This document shows, piece after piece, positions 25,416-33,180 of a DNA stretch of 34,611 nt. The stretch is from contig DWZH01000032.1 in assembly GCA_019118275.1 (NCBI GenBank), forward strand, positions 1 through 34,611. Reading direction: 5' to 3'. This DNA comes from Candidatus Brachybacterium merdavium (GTDB lineage Bacteria > Actinomycetota > Actinomycetes > Actinomycetales > Dermabacteraceae). The notes below the pieces were generated by a model that saw only the letters and a program-made list of their open reading frames with translations, was not told the DNA's origin and searched no databases. A program made the translations under genes and the position numbers. Every line of letters starts with the position of its first letter. Position 1 is the first letter of the stretch.

Positions 25416-26017
25416 GCATGCAGTCCCCGAAACCCGTCGAGGGGGCCCGTGACGGCCAGGTCCCCCCGCTGGACACCTACATCGAGCGCGACCACTACGA
25501 GCGCAAGTATCCCGTCTACCGATGGTTGATCGATGCCGAGCGCTTCGTGGCCGGCGGCCTGCTGTTGGCGATCTTCGCGATGATCATCTTCCAGGTCTTC
25601 ACGCGGTACGTGCTGAACACGCCGCTGTCCTGGAGCGAGGAGCTGGCCCGCCTGATGGTGGTCTGGCTGACCTTCCTCGGTGCCGGGTTCGTGGCCTCGC
25701 GCAACGCCCACATCGCCGTCGACCTGCTCGCGGTGTACCTGCCCAAGAAGCTCGCCACGGCGACCCAGATCGTGGCGATGGTGCTGGTCGCGGCCGGTGC
25801 GCTGTACATGATCTTCGCCGCCGTCTCGCTGATGCTGCTGACCGGCGGTCTGCAGATGACGGCCACCTCCCTGCCGACCCCGCTGCTGTACGCCTCGGTG
25901 CTGGTGGGGTATCTGATGATCCTCGGCCACACGGTGCTCAACGTCGTGTTGTACCTGCGCCATCCCGACGAGATCCCGGACGCGGTCGAGAAGGCCGCCG
26001 CCATGGAAGGACTGTGA
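25412..26017 (+). CDS. dctQ: TRAP transporter small permease (DctQ family)
   Basis: A 201-residue membrane subunit with four hydrophobic segments (about 46-66, 84-104, 116-140 and 150-175) after a 40-residue hydrophilic N-terminus. The family block SWSEELARLMVVWLTFLGAGF is at about 71-91. DctQ forms the scaffold half of the TRAP permease and, with DctM, uses a sodium gradient to drive import of ligand delivered by DctP. It overlaps dctP by ATGA, and the DctM start lies 4 nt downstream. Confidence 0.93.
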   Translation: MSMQSPKPVEGARDGQVPPLDTYIERDHYERKYPVYRWLIDAERFVAGGLLLAIFAMIIFQVFTRYVLNTPLSWSEELARLMVVWLTFLGAGFVASRNAHIAVDLLAVYLPKKLATATQIVAMVLVAAGALYMIFAAVSLMLLTGGLQMTATSLPTPLLYASVLVGYLMILGHTVLNVVLYLRHPDEIPDAVEKAAAMEGL

Positions 26018-26021
26018 CGCC

Positions 26022-27299
26022 GTGGTCCTGCTGATCATGTTCGCGGCACTGCTCGTGCTGCTCGCCATGCGGGTGCCGGTCTGGATGGCCCTGCTGATCC
26101 CCTCGATCGTCTACATCGTCCTCGACGACACCGCCACGGCCGGTCTGGCCGCCCAGCAGACCGCCTCGGGCGTCTTCGACTTCGCGATCCTCGCGGTGCC
26201 GATGTTCATCCTGCTGGGCAACATCGCCAACGTCTCCGGCGCCACCGACCGCCTCTTCGATGCGGCCACCTCGGCCATCGGGCACGTGCGGGGCTCGCTG
26301 GGCTACGTCAACATCGCCACCTCCTTCGGCTTCTCCTGGATGAGCGGAGCGGCGATCTCCGACGCGGCGGCGATGGGCCGCATCCAGGTGCCGGCGATGA
26401 AGAAGCGCGGCTACCCCGAAGGGTTCTCCCTGGGCATCACCGGTGCCGCCTCGCTGATCGCCCCGATGATCCCGCCCAGCATCCCGGCCATCATCTATGC
26501 GGTCACGGCCGGTCTGTCGGTCTCCAGCCTCTTCATGGCCGGCATCGTGCCGGCCCTGCTGCTGGTGGTGGTGCTGTGCGTGATGGTCTGGCTCCTGACC
26601 CGCCGGCGCGAGCACCTGCGGCTGGAGAAGCCGCCGATGGGCAGGCGGGTGCGTGATGTGGCCAAGGCGCTGCCTGTGGCCGGTGCCGCGGTGATCATCC
26701 TGGGCGGCATTCTCTCGGGGATCGTCACCCCCACCGAGGCCTCCGCACTGGGCGTGGCCTACGTGGCGATCCTGGCCATCTGCTACCGGAACCTCACCTT
26801 CAAGAACCTCGGCCGGGTGGCGGCCTCCACGGTGGAGACCACCGGCAGCGTGCTGGTGATCGTTACCAGCGCCGCGTTGTTCGGATGGGTGCTGGCGCGC
26901 GAGCAGGCTCCGCAGGTGCTCACCGAGGTCATCCTGCAGATCACCGACCGCCCGCTGGTGTTCCTGTTGCTGGTCAACATCCTGCTGCTGGTGGTCGGAG
27001 CGATCCTCGAGCCGACCGCGGCGATCTTGATCATGGTCCCGGTGCTGGCCCCGATCGCCGACATCTTCGGCATCGATGGGACCCACTTCGCGGTGATGGT
27101 CATCTTCAACCTGATGATCGGACTGCTCACCCCACCGGTGGGGCTGGTGCTGTTCGTCCTGTCCTCGGTGACGCAGATCCCGGTCACCCGGGTCATCAGG
27201 GGTGTGCTGCCCTTCTTCGTCCCGATGCTGCTGGTGTTGCTGCTGATCACCGTCTTCCCCGCGCTCAGCACCTGGCTGCCCTCTGCCGTCGGCCCGTAG
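26022..27299 (+). CDS. dctM: TRAP transporter large permease (DctM family)
   Basis: A 425-residue integral membrane protein with about twelve helices, the catalytic permease of the TRAP system. Family blocks include the N-terminal FAALLVLLAMRVPVWMALL, ILLGNIANVSGATDRLFDA, the conserved GSLGYVNIATSFGFSWMSG, LIAPMIPPSIPAIIYA, and GLLTPPVGLVLFVLSSV near the end. The start is GTG at 26022, preceded by GGAAGGA about 10 nt upstream inside the end of dctQ. A strong terminator at 27340 closes this operon before the fucose genes. Confidence 0.95.
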   Translation: MVLLIMFAALLVLLAMRVPVWMALLIPSIVYIVLDDTATAGLAAQQTASGVFDFAILAVPMFILLGNIANVSGATDRLFDAATSAIGHVRGSLGYVNIATSFGFSWMSGAAISDAAAMGRIQVPAMKKRGYPEGFSLGITGAASLIAPMIPPSIPAIIYAVTAGLSVSSLFMAGIVPALLLVVVLCVMVWLLTRRREHLRLEKPPMGRRVRDVAKALPVAGAAVIILGGILSGIVTPTEASALGVAYVAILAICYRNLTFKNLGRVAASTVETTGSVLVIVTSAALFGWVLAREQAPQVLTEVILQITDRPLVFLLLVNILLLVVGAILEPTAAILIMVPVLAPIADIFGIDGTHFAVMVIFNLMIGLLTPPVGLVLFVLSSVTQIPVTRVIRGVLPFFVPMLLVLLLITVFPALSTWLPSAVGP

Positions 27300-27339
27300 G
27301 TCCGACCACGGCCCTCGGCACCGCTCGGCGGTGAGCCCG

Positions 27340-27372
27340 GCTGCCCCGGTGCATCTCCTGCACCGGGGCAGC
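27340..27372 (+). terminator. Intrinsic terminator after dctM
   Basis: A perfect 14-bp stem (GCTGCCCCGGTGCA and its complement) closes a TCTCC loop, 40 nt after the dctM stop. No U-tract follows. It separates the transport operon from the fucD operon, so the two are probably transcribed independently. Confidence 0.85.
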
Positions 27373-27406
27373 AGGCTGTCAGGGCCCGCCGCCAAGGCAC
27401 ACCGAG

Positions 27407-27501
27407 AGATCCGACCACTACGGTTGCAGAGCGAGCGGGCAGCCTGACGGCGGATTGCGCATCCCACCGGAGCGCCGTATCGTCGGATCAAACATCGGAT
27501 G
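27407..27501. promoter_or_regulatory. Candidate operator sites around the fucD promoter
   Basis: The octamer GTCGGATC occurs in TGGTCGGATCT (minus strand, 27407-27417) and in TCGTCGGATCA (plus strand, 27480-27490). The second overlaps the -10 and start region. CATCGGATG, a perfect 4-1-4 palindrome, follows at 27493-27501. TCGTCGGATCA matches five of six fixed bases of the FadR-type pattern TNGTNNNACNA. These are plausible sites for the GntR regulator encoded at the cluster end. Confidence 0.4.
27455..27483 (+). promoter_or_regulatory. Putative promoter (TTGCGC, 17 bp, TATCGT) of the fucose operon
   Basis: The -35 TTGCGC (27455-27460) and -10 TATCGT (27478-27483) have a 17-bp spacer, matching the layout at 23201-23229. 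The start would be near 27490, leaving a leader of about 50 nt with AAAGG 5 nt before the fucD ATG. The candidate operator immediately overlaps the start region, which suits repression. Confidence 0.6.
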
Positions 27502-27539
27502 ACTGTGGGCTCTGCCCGACAGCTGGATGAAAGGCGCCC

Positions 27540-28853
27540 ATGTCCACCTTCACCGAACTGCGGGTGAGCGACATCCGCTTCCCGACCTCCCGCGACCTGG
27601 ACGGCTCGGATGCCATGAACCCCGATCCCGACTACTCGGCGGCCTACGTCGAGCTGGTCACCAGTGATGGTGACGCCGGTTACGGTCTGGTCTTCACCAT
27701 CGGCCGCGGCAACGATGTGCAGAGCGCGGCGATCAGCGCGCTGTCCGGCCATCTCATCGGCCGGGACGTCGAGGACACGCTCGCCGATCTGGGGGCATTG
27801 TCAGCGCAGCTGATCGGCGACTCCCAGCTGCGCTGGCTGGGGCCCGAGAAGGGCGTGATGCACATGGCGATCGGCGCGGTGGTCAACGCCGCCTGGGACC
27901 TGCGCGCCCGCCGAGAGGGCAAGCCGCTGTGGCTGCTGCTGGCCGAGCTCACTCCCGAGCAGATCGTCGATCTGGTCGACTTCCGCTACCTCTCCGATGC
28001 CCTGACCCGCCAGGAGGCGCTGGAGATCCTGCGAGGTGCCGAGCCGGGCAGGGCCGAGCGGATCGCCGCCCTGCGTGCAGGCGGCATCCGGGCTTACACC
28101 ACTTCGCCGGGCTGGCTCGGCTACGACGATGAGAAGCTGGTGCGCCTGCTGCGCGAGGCGCGGGCCGAGGGGTTCGAGATGGTCAAGCTCAAGGTCGGCG
28201 CCGATGTGGAGGACGATGCGCGCCGCATGCGCATCGCCCGCGAGGAGATGGGGGATGGCTATCCGATCGCCATGGACGCCAATCAGCGCTGGGACGTCGC
28301 CGATGCGATCACCTGGCTGCAGCGGATGGCGCCGTACCAGCCCGCCTGGATCGAGGAACCCACCAGCCCCGACGACGTGCTCGGCCATGCGGCGATCCGC
28401 CGGGCCGTGGCCCCGCTGCCGGTCGCAACCGGGGAGCAGATGCAGAGTCGGATCATCGCCAAGCAGCTCCTGCAGGCAGAGGCCGTCGACGTCCTCCAGC
28501 TCGACGCCACCCGCGTCGGCGGCGTGAACGAGAACATCGCGATCCTGCTGCTGGCCGCCAAGTTCGGGGTGCCGGTGTGCCCGCACGCCGGGGGAGTGGG
28601 GCTGTGCGAGCTGGTCCAGCACTACGCCTTCTTCGACGCCGCCGCCGTCGCGGGTGACCACCCGCAGCGTTTCATCGAGTACGTCGACCACCTCCACGAG
28701 CACTTCGAGGATCCCGTGATCATCGACGAGGGGTCCTACCGGGCGCCGGACGCTCCCGGCTCCAGCGCACGCATGCACCCCGAGTCCATGGACCGGCACC
28801 TCTTCCCCGGCGGCGAGATCTGGGTGGAGCAGGACCATGTCGCGATCGCCTGA
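27540..28853 (+). CDS. fucD: L-fuconate dehydratase (enolase superfamily)
   Basis: A 437-residue enzyme that dehydrates L-fuconate to 2-keto-3-deoxy-L-fuconate. Catalytic elements of the family are all seen: the KLK lysine pair (K216, K218), metal ligands in [10 protein letters not shown] (D246), [10 protein letters not shown] (E272) and ATGEQ (E299), and the base His in [15 protein letters not shown] (H349). [13 protein letters not shown] and [11 protein letters not shown] are diagnostic of the fuconate dehydratase subgroup (human ENOSF1, Xanthomonas FucD). The length also agrees. The start ATG 27540 has AAAGG 5 nt upstream. The last 17 nt overlap the fucosidase gene. This is the key enzyme defining the non-phosphorylative L-fucose route here. 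Confidence 0.95.
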   Translation: MSTFTELRVSDIRFPTSRDLDGSDAMNPDPDYSAAYVELVTSDGDAGYGLVFTIGRGNDVQSAAISALSGHLIGRDVEDTLADLGALSAQLIGDSQLRWLGPEKGVMHMAIGAVVNAAWDLRARREGKPLWLLLAELTPEQIVDLVDFRYLSDALTRQEALEILRGAEPGRAERIAALRAGGIRAYTTSPGWLGYDDEKLVRLLREARAEGFEMVKLKVGADVEDDARRMRIAREEMGDGYPIAMDANQRWDVADAITWLQRMAPYQPAWIEEPTSPDDVLGHAAIRRAVAPLPVATGEQMQSRIIAKQLLQAEAVDVLQLDATRVGGVNENIAILLLAAKFGVPVCPHAGGVGLCELVQHYAFFDAAAVAGDHPQRFIEYVDHLHEHFEDPVIIDEGSYRAPDAPGSSARMHPESMDRHLFPGGEIWVEQDHVAIA

Positions 28854-30201
28854 GGCCGCCCCGGTGGCGGAGCACCCGCACGCCTGGTTCGATGCCGCGC
28901 GCTTCGGACTGTTCGTCCACTTCGGGCTGTACTCGATCGTGGCCCGTCACGAGTGGTCGATGACCTGGGAGCGGCGCAGCGACGAGGACTACAGCCGCTA
29001 CGCCGAGTTCTTCGAGCCCGACCGCTTCGATGCCCGCCTGATCGCCCGCACCGCGCGGCAGGCCGGGATGCGCTACGCGGTCCTGACCACCAAGCACCAC
29101 GAGGGGTTCAGCCTGTTCGACAGTGCCCTGACCGACTACAGCTCCGTCACCGCCTGCGGCCGTGACCTGGTGCGCGAGTTCGTCGAGGCGATGCGTGACG
29201 AGGGCCTGCGGGTCGGCTTCTATCACTCCCTGATCGACTGGCATCACCCGGACTTCACGATCGACGAGCTCCACCCTCTGCGCGATCGCGACGATGTCGC
29301 TGAGCTCAATGCCGCTCGCGACTTCCCTCGCTACCGCGCCCACCTCCACGCTCAGGTGCGCGAACTGCTCACGAACTACGGTCAGGTCGACTACATGTTC
29401 TTCGACTTCACCTACCCCGGGGACGACGGGAAGGGGCCACAGGACTGGGACTCCGAGGGGCTGCTGGCGATGGTGCGCGAGCTCCAGCCCACCTGCCTGG
29501 TCAACGACCGCCTCGGCATCCCCGGCGACCTGGTCACCCCCGAGCAGTACCAGCCCGCCGAACCGATGCGCGATGAGCACGACCGTCCAGTGCGCTGGGA
29601 GGCCTGCCACACCACCAACGGCTCCTGGGGGTATGACCGGGACAACCTCGAGTTCAAGTCCCCGGAGCTGCTGCTGCGCATGCTGGTGGACACCGTCGCC
29701 ACGGGCGGCAACCTGCTGCTGAACATCGGGCCCGACGGCAGGGGCGGACTGCGCCGCGAGGACACCGAGGCGCTCGCGGCGATCGGTGAGTGGATGACGC
29801 TGCATCATGGATCCGTCCAGGGGGCCGGGCCCGTGGACCCCGCGCTCGGGGTCGAGGCGCCGCCGGGCGCGATCCTCACGCAGAAGGGCGCGCGGCTGTT
29901 CATCCACCTCGCGACCTGGCCCATGCGTCACCTGCATGTGCGCGGACTGGCGGGGAAGGTGCGCTTCGCCCGCCTCCTCCACGACGGCTCCGAGGTCACC
30001 CACACCACCATCGATCCGCAGGAGAGGGGATCCCACACCACGGTCCGCGGGATCGGCGAGGATGTGGTCACCTTCTCCCTGCCGATCCGTCGCCCCGCGG
30101 TGCTGCTGCCGGTCCTCGAGGTGCGCCTCGACGAGAACGGCACCGCACCACCCACCGGCCCCGGATCCGCTGACACCACCGCCATCGACATCCAGGAATG
30201 A
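28837..30201 (+). CDS. Alpha-L-fucosidase, GH29, cytoplasmic
   Basis: A 454-residue glycoside hydrolase releasing L-fucose from fucosylated glycans. GH29 blocks are [12 protein letters not shown] near residue 22, [14 protein letters not shown] at about 83-96, [13 protein letters not shown] at about 127-139 and VDYMFFDF at 184-191. D190 is the candidate nucleophile. [15 protein letters not shown] lies near residue 290. There is no signal peptide, so it acts inside the cell and needs imported fucosides. GGAG (28826-28829) lies 7 nt before ATG 28837, which overlaps fucD by 17 nt. The C-terminal 110 residues are a beta-rich accessory domain with a disordered tail. Specificity (alpha-1,2, -1,3/4 or -1,6) cannot be read from sequence. 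Confidence 0.93.
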   Translation: MSRSPEAAPVAEHPHAWFDAARFGLFVHFGLYSIVARHEWSMTWERRSDEDYSRYAEFFEPDRFDARLIARTARQAGMRYAVLTTKHHEGFSLFDSALTDYSSVTACGRDLVREFVEAMRDEGLRVGFYHSLIDWHHPDFTIDELHPLRDRDDVAELNAARDFPRYRAHLHAQVRELLTNYGQVDYMFFDFTYPGDDGKGPQDWDSEGLLAMVRELQPTCLVNDRLGIPGDLVTPEQYQPAEPMRDEHDRPVRWEACHTTNGSWGYDRDNLEFKSPELLLRMLVDTVATGGNLLLNIGPDGRGGLRREDTEALAAIGEWMTLHHGSVQGAGPVDPALGVEAPPGAILTQKGARLFIHLATWPMRHLHVRGLAGKVRFARLLHDGSEVTHTTIDPQERGSHTTVRGIGEDVVTFSLPIRRPAVLLPVLEVRLDENGTAPPTGPGSADTTAIDIQE

Positions 30202-30206
30202 GAACG

Positions 30207-30563
30207 ATGCAGACCATCGCCCTGCACACCCGCATCGCCGAGGGCAGAGAGGCCGACTACGTACGCGAGCACCGCCAGATCCCGGACGACCTCGACCCGG
30301 CGCTGCGTCGCGCCGGGGTGCGCTCCTGGCGGATCTGGCGCGACGGCCGCGACCTGTTCCATCTGCTCGAGGTGGAGGATTACCGGGCCATGCGCCGCCA
30401 GCTCGCCGAGGACCCGGCGAATCAGCGCTGGCAGGAGCACATCAACCAGTTCCTCGAGGTCGCCGACTCCTACGAGGGCGCCGACGACGGCATCGAGCAT
30501 GTGTGGTCCCTGCCCGCCCAACCGCCGGCGGGCGACGCGGCCGTGCAGGAGGGGAGCAGATGA
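30207..30563 (+). CDS. L-rhamnose mutarotase (RhaM)-family protein
   Basis: A 118-residue small alpha/beta-barrel enzyme of the RhaM family, which interconverts anomers of 6-deoxy-hexoses. The family core is present: IALHTRIAEGREADYVREHR at the start, then RRAGVRSWRIWRDGRDLFHLLEVEDY and NQRWQEHINQFLEV. In this cluster the likely substrate is L-fucose released by the fucosidase, although the family is named for rhamnose; the dedicated fucose mutarotase FucU is a different fold. AGGA at 30194-30197 lies 9 nt before ATG 30207. An ATG at 30198, overlapping the upstream stop, would add three residues and cannot be excluded. The end overlaps the next gene by ATGA. Confidence 0.88.
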   Translation: MQTIALHTRIAEGREADYVREHRQIPDDLDPALRRAGVRSWRIWRDGRDLFHLLEVEDYRAMRRQLAEDPANQRWQEHINQFLEVADSYEGADDGIEHVWSLPAQPPAGDAAVQEGSR

Positions 30564-31489
30564 TCGAGCAGCTCCCGCCCCTGGGTTTCGGTGCGGCCCA
30601 GCTGGGCAACCTGTACCGCACCACCACCGACGAGGAGGCGCGCGGCGCGGTGCAGGCGGCCTGGGACGGCGGCATCCGCCTGTTCGACACGGCTCCGCAC
30701 TACGGCATCGGAACCAGCGAACGCCGCCTGGGATCGTTGCTGGCAGCGTATCCGCGCGAGCAGTACCTGGTCTCCACGAAGGTCGGCCGCCTGCTGCTGC
30801 CCGGACCCGGGGACGGCGATGACATGGAGCATGGGTTCGCGGTGCCGAACCACCATGTGCGCAGCTGGGACATGAGCGAGGAGGGCATCCGGCGCAGTCA
30901 CCGCGAGTCGCTCGAGCGGCTCGGCATGGACGGGGTGGACATCCTGTACCTGCACGACCCCGAGGAGGGGCCCACCCAGCAGGCCTTCGAGGAGGCGCTG
31001 CCGACCCTGGCGGCCATGCGCGAGGAGGGGCTGGTGCGCGGAGTGGGCGTCGGCTCCAAGGACGCGACGGTGCTCACCCGGGCGGTGCGCACCGGACTGA
31101 TCGACGTGGCCATGGTCTCCGGCCGCTACACCCTGCTCGAGCAGCCCGCGGCCGAGGAGCTGCTGCCGGCCTGCCTCGAGCACGGCGTGCAGGCGGTCGC
31201 CGTCTCCGTGTTCAACTCCGGAATCCTGGCCCGACCCGAGGTCGGCGAGGATGCCCGCTACGAATACGCCCAGGCTCCAGCCGAACTGCTGGACACCGCC
31301 CGGGACCTCGCCCGCCTGGCTGCCGACCACGGGGTCCAGCTGCCCGACCTGGCCGTGCAGTACCCCCTGCGCCACCCCGCGATCACCTCGGTGGTGCTGG
31401 GGATGCGCACCTGCCAGCAGGTGCGGCAGAACATCACCCGCATGCAGCGCCAGGTGCCCGAGAAGCTGTGGGAGCAGGTCGATGGCTGA
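30560..31489 (+). CDS. Aldo/keto reductase, L-fucose dehydrogenase type
   Basis: A 309-residue NAD(P)-dependent barrel enzyme. The aldo/keto reductase tetrad is D43, Y48, K74 and H132 (DTAPHYG, STKVGR, LYLHDPE). The subgroup (D-threo-aldose 1-dehydrogenase / L-fucose dehydrogenase) is supported by LGFGAAQLGNLY at the N-terminus and the VPNHHVRSWDMSEEGIRRSHRESLERLGMDGVDIL block. It would oxidise L-fucose at C1 to L-fucono-lactone. AGGAGG about 7 nt upstream and an ATGA overlap with the mutarotase fix the start at 30560. It overlaps the following lactonase gene by 8 nt. Broader aldose specificity is possible. Confidence 0.9.
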   Translation: MIEQLPPLGFGAAQLGNLYRTTTDEEARGAVQAAWDGGIRLFDTAPHYGIGTSERRLGSLLAAYPREQYLVSTKVGRLLLPGPGDGDDMEHGFAVPNHHVRSWDMSEEGIRRSHRESLERLGMDGVDILYLHDPEEGPTQQAFEEALPTLAAMREEGLVRGVGVGSKDATVLTRAVRTGLIDVAMVSGRYTLLEQPAAEELLPACLEHGVQAVAVSVFNSGILARPEVGEDARYEYAQAPAELLDTARDLARLAADHGVQLPDLAVQYPLRHPAITSVVLGMRTCQQVRQNITRMQRQVPEKLWEQVDG

Positions 31490-32405
31490 GAGCACCGGCC
31501 GCACCTCCGGCGAGGCGGACCCGGCCGGCCGGGCCCTGCCGGTCACCGACGCCCACCTGCACCTGTGGGACCTGGGCGGAGGCGGCTACGCCTGGCTGTC
31601 CGGGGCACCCGAGAGACTGCGGCACGATGCACGCTGGGAGGACACCGCGGACGTGCACGCCGAACTCGGCGTGCGGCGTGTGATCCTCGTACAGGCCGAC
31701 GACACCCTCGCCGACACCTGCGCCCTGCAGGAGCGGGCCGCAGGGATCGAGGCGGAACCCTCCCCGGTGGACCGGGCGGACGTGGTCGCCTGGCTGCCCC
31801 TGGACGATCCTGACGCGACCGTCGAGATCCTCCAGGACCCGGCGCGCAGCCGGCGGGTGGTGGGGGCCCGTCACCTCGTCCACGACGATCCCGACCCCGG
31901 ATTCCTGGATCGACCGACGGTGCGCGCCTCCCTGTCGGTGCTCGCCGAGCGCGGGCTCGCGCTGGACGTGCCCGACGCCTTCCCGCGTCACCTGGCCCAG
32001 GCGGCCCGCGTGGCCGAAGACGTCGAGGACCTCACCGTGGTGCTCGATCACCTGGGCAAACCTCCGCTGGGCGACGAGCCGGGGATGGACCGCTGGGAAG
32101 GGCAGCTGCGCGCCTTCGCCGCACGGCCCCGCACCGTCGCGAAGCTGTCCGGGCTGTCCACCAGCGGCACCGGGTACCAGGACGCGGCAGAGCTGCGGCG
32201 GGCCGTCGAGCTCGCCCTGGAGGCCTTCGGGCCGCACCGCCTGCTGTTCGGCAGCGACTGGCCCATCGCCCCGCGGCCCTTCGATCTGAGATCGGGCACG
32301 GACGCGCTGCTCACGCTGCTCGCCGAGCTGCCCGACAGCGAGCGGGCGCAGATCCTGTCCGGGACCGCCGAGCGCATCTACCGCCGACCGGGCGAGGTCG
32401 CCTGA
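31482..32405 (+). CDS. Amidohydrolase-family L-fuconolactonase
   Basis: A 307-residue metal-dependent hydrolase of the amidohydrolase 2 (COG3618) type, which opens sugar-acid lactones. DAHLHLWD is at 23-30 with the first metal ligands H25 and H27. VLDHLGKPPLGDEPGMDRWEG, AKLSGL and HRLLFGSDWPIAP with the catalytic Asp follow in family order. Next to fucose dehydrogenase and fuconate dehydratase, hydrolysis of L-fucono-lactone is the natural role. ATG 31482 overlaps the reductase end by 8 nt and has GGAG at 31471-31474. The stop is 10 nt from the stop of the convergent regulator. Confidence 0.9.
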   Translation: MAESTGRTSGEADPAGRALPVTDAHLHLWDLGGGGYAWLSGAPERLRHDARWEDTADVHAELGVRRVILVQADDTLADTCALQERAAGIEAEPSPVDRADVVAWLPLDDPDATVEILQDPARSRRVVGARHLVHDDPDPGFLDRPTVRASLSVLAERGLALDVPDAFPRHLAQAARVAEDVEDLTVVLDHLGKPPLGDEPGMDRWEGQLRAFAARPRTVAKLSGLSTSGTGYQDAAELRRAVELALEAFGPHRLLFGSDWPIAPRPFDLRSGTDALLTLLAELPDSERAQILSGTAERIYRRPGEVA

Positions 32406-32409
32406 CGCG

Positions 32410-32425
32410 CGGGGCTCAGACCCCG
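32410..32425. terminator. Weak hairpin at the convergent lactonase/GntR junction
   Basis: CGGGG and CCCCG (5 bp) surround a 6-nt loop and overlap the GntR stop codon. It is much weaker than the other terminators in the window. Little else lies in the 10-nt gap, so convergent transcripts probably overlap here. Confidence 0.25.
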
Positions 32426-33108
32426 TCGGCGCCCTTCTGGATCCAGCTCTCCACCCCACCGATGTGTGCGGCGGCATGCACCCGAGCCAGGTCACCGCGC
32501 CCGGCGCGCAGGGCATCCAGGATCCGTCGGTGCTCGGACAGGGTCCGGTCCACGGCATGATCCTCGGTCAGCCCCCTCCACACCCGAGCCCGGGCGGTGG
32601 CGCTGGCCAGACCCTCCAACATCGAGGTCAGGTACGCATTGGGGCAGCGGCTGTTGATCAGCTGGTGGAACGCGATGTCGGCCTCGACCAGATCCTCGAC
32701 CGTGGAGTGCTCGGTCAGATCCACCATCAGCTGCTCGAGACGGGCGAAATCCTGCTCGGACAGGTGCGGGCAGGCCTGCTCGACGGCCGTGGGCTCGAGC
32801 AGCCGCCGCACCTCCAGCACATCTCCTTCACCGGAGCCCTGGTGGAGGTCCAGCACGAAGCCGAGTGCCTCGACCAGGAGGTTGGGAGCCAGGGAGGTGA
32901 CGTAGGTGCCATCCCCCTGGCGGACGTCCAGCACCCGGATGACCGACAGGGCCTTGACCGCCTCCCGCAGCGAGTTGCGGCTGACCCCGACCCGTTCGGC
33001 CAGCTCCTTCTCCGGGGGCAACCGGTCGCCGGGGGCGAGGGATCCGTCGATGATCATCTGCTTGATCGCATCGATCGCCCGATCGGTGACGGCATGCACG
33101 ATCGACAT
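32416..33108 (-). CDS. GntR-family (FadR/FCD) transcriptional regulator
   Basis: The protein has 230 residues. The N-terminal winged helix (about 8-72) has the LPPEKELAERVGVSRNSLREAVKAL recognition-helix region and the GDGTYV wing. The C-terminal FCD domain carries the metal-binding set D144, H148 (DIAFHQL), H193 (EHRRIL) and H215 (AAHI). FCD regulators with this site usually bind small carboxylates such as lactate, gluconate or sugar acids, so L-fuconate, its keto-deoxy product or L-lactate are likely effectors. GGGAGGGG precedes ATG 33108. It is convergent with the fucose operon and is its most likely repressor. Confidence 0.92.
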   Translation of the reverse strand: MSIVHAVTDRAIDAIKQMIIDGSLAPGDRLPPEKELAERVGVSRNSLREAVKALSVIRVLDVRQGDGTYVTSLAPNLLVEALGFVLDLHQGSGEGDVLEVRRLLEPTAVEQACPHLSEQDFARLEQLMVDLTEHSTVEDLVEADIAFHQLINSRCPNAYLTSMLEGLASATARARVWRGLTEDHAVDRTLSEHRRILDALRAGRGDLARVHAAAHIGGVESWIQKGADGV

Positions 33109-33162
33109 CGGACCCCTCCCTCAGCCAGCGGGACCTCCTCCGCGCTGGTCACAGCTCCCTGG

Positions 33163-33168
33163 ATCCTA
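33163..33168 (-). promoter_or_regulatory. Putative -10 (TAGGAT) of the GntR gene
   Basis: On the minus strand TAGGAT fits TANNNT, about 55 nt upstream of the GntR ATG. The -35 is unclear. TAGTCGAACGG (plus strand, 33167-33177) overlaps it and matches five of six fixed bases of TNGTNNNACNA, which could mean autoregulation. Confidence 0.35.
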
Positions 33169-33180
33169 GTCGAACGGTCC

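Noticed and set aside
27300-27539. tRNA-like or riboswitch-like structure between dctM and fucD
   Set aside because: The strong hairpin is a simple 14-bp terminator stem. The remaining sequence shows no cloverleaf or known aptamer core.
16389-33180. Mobile element carrying the catabolic cassette
   Set aside because: No integrase, transposase, relaxase, terminal inverted repeat or tRNA att site was found at either border, so I describe it only as an insertion in synteny.
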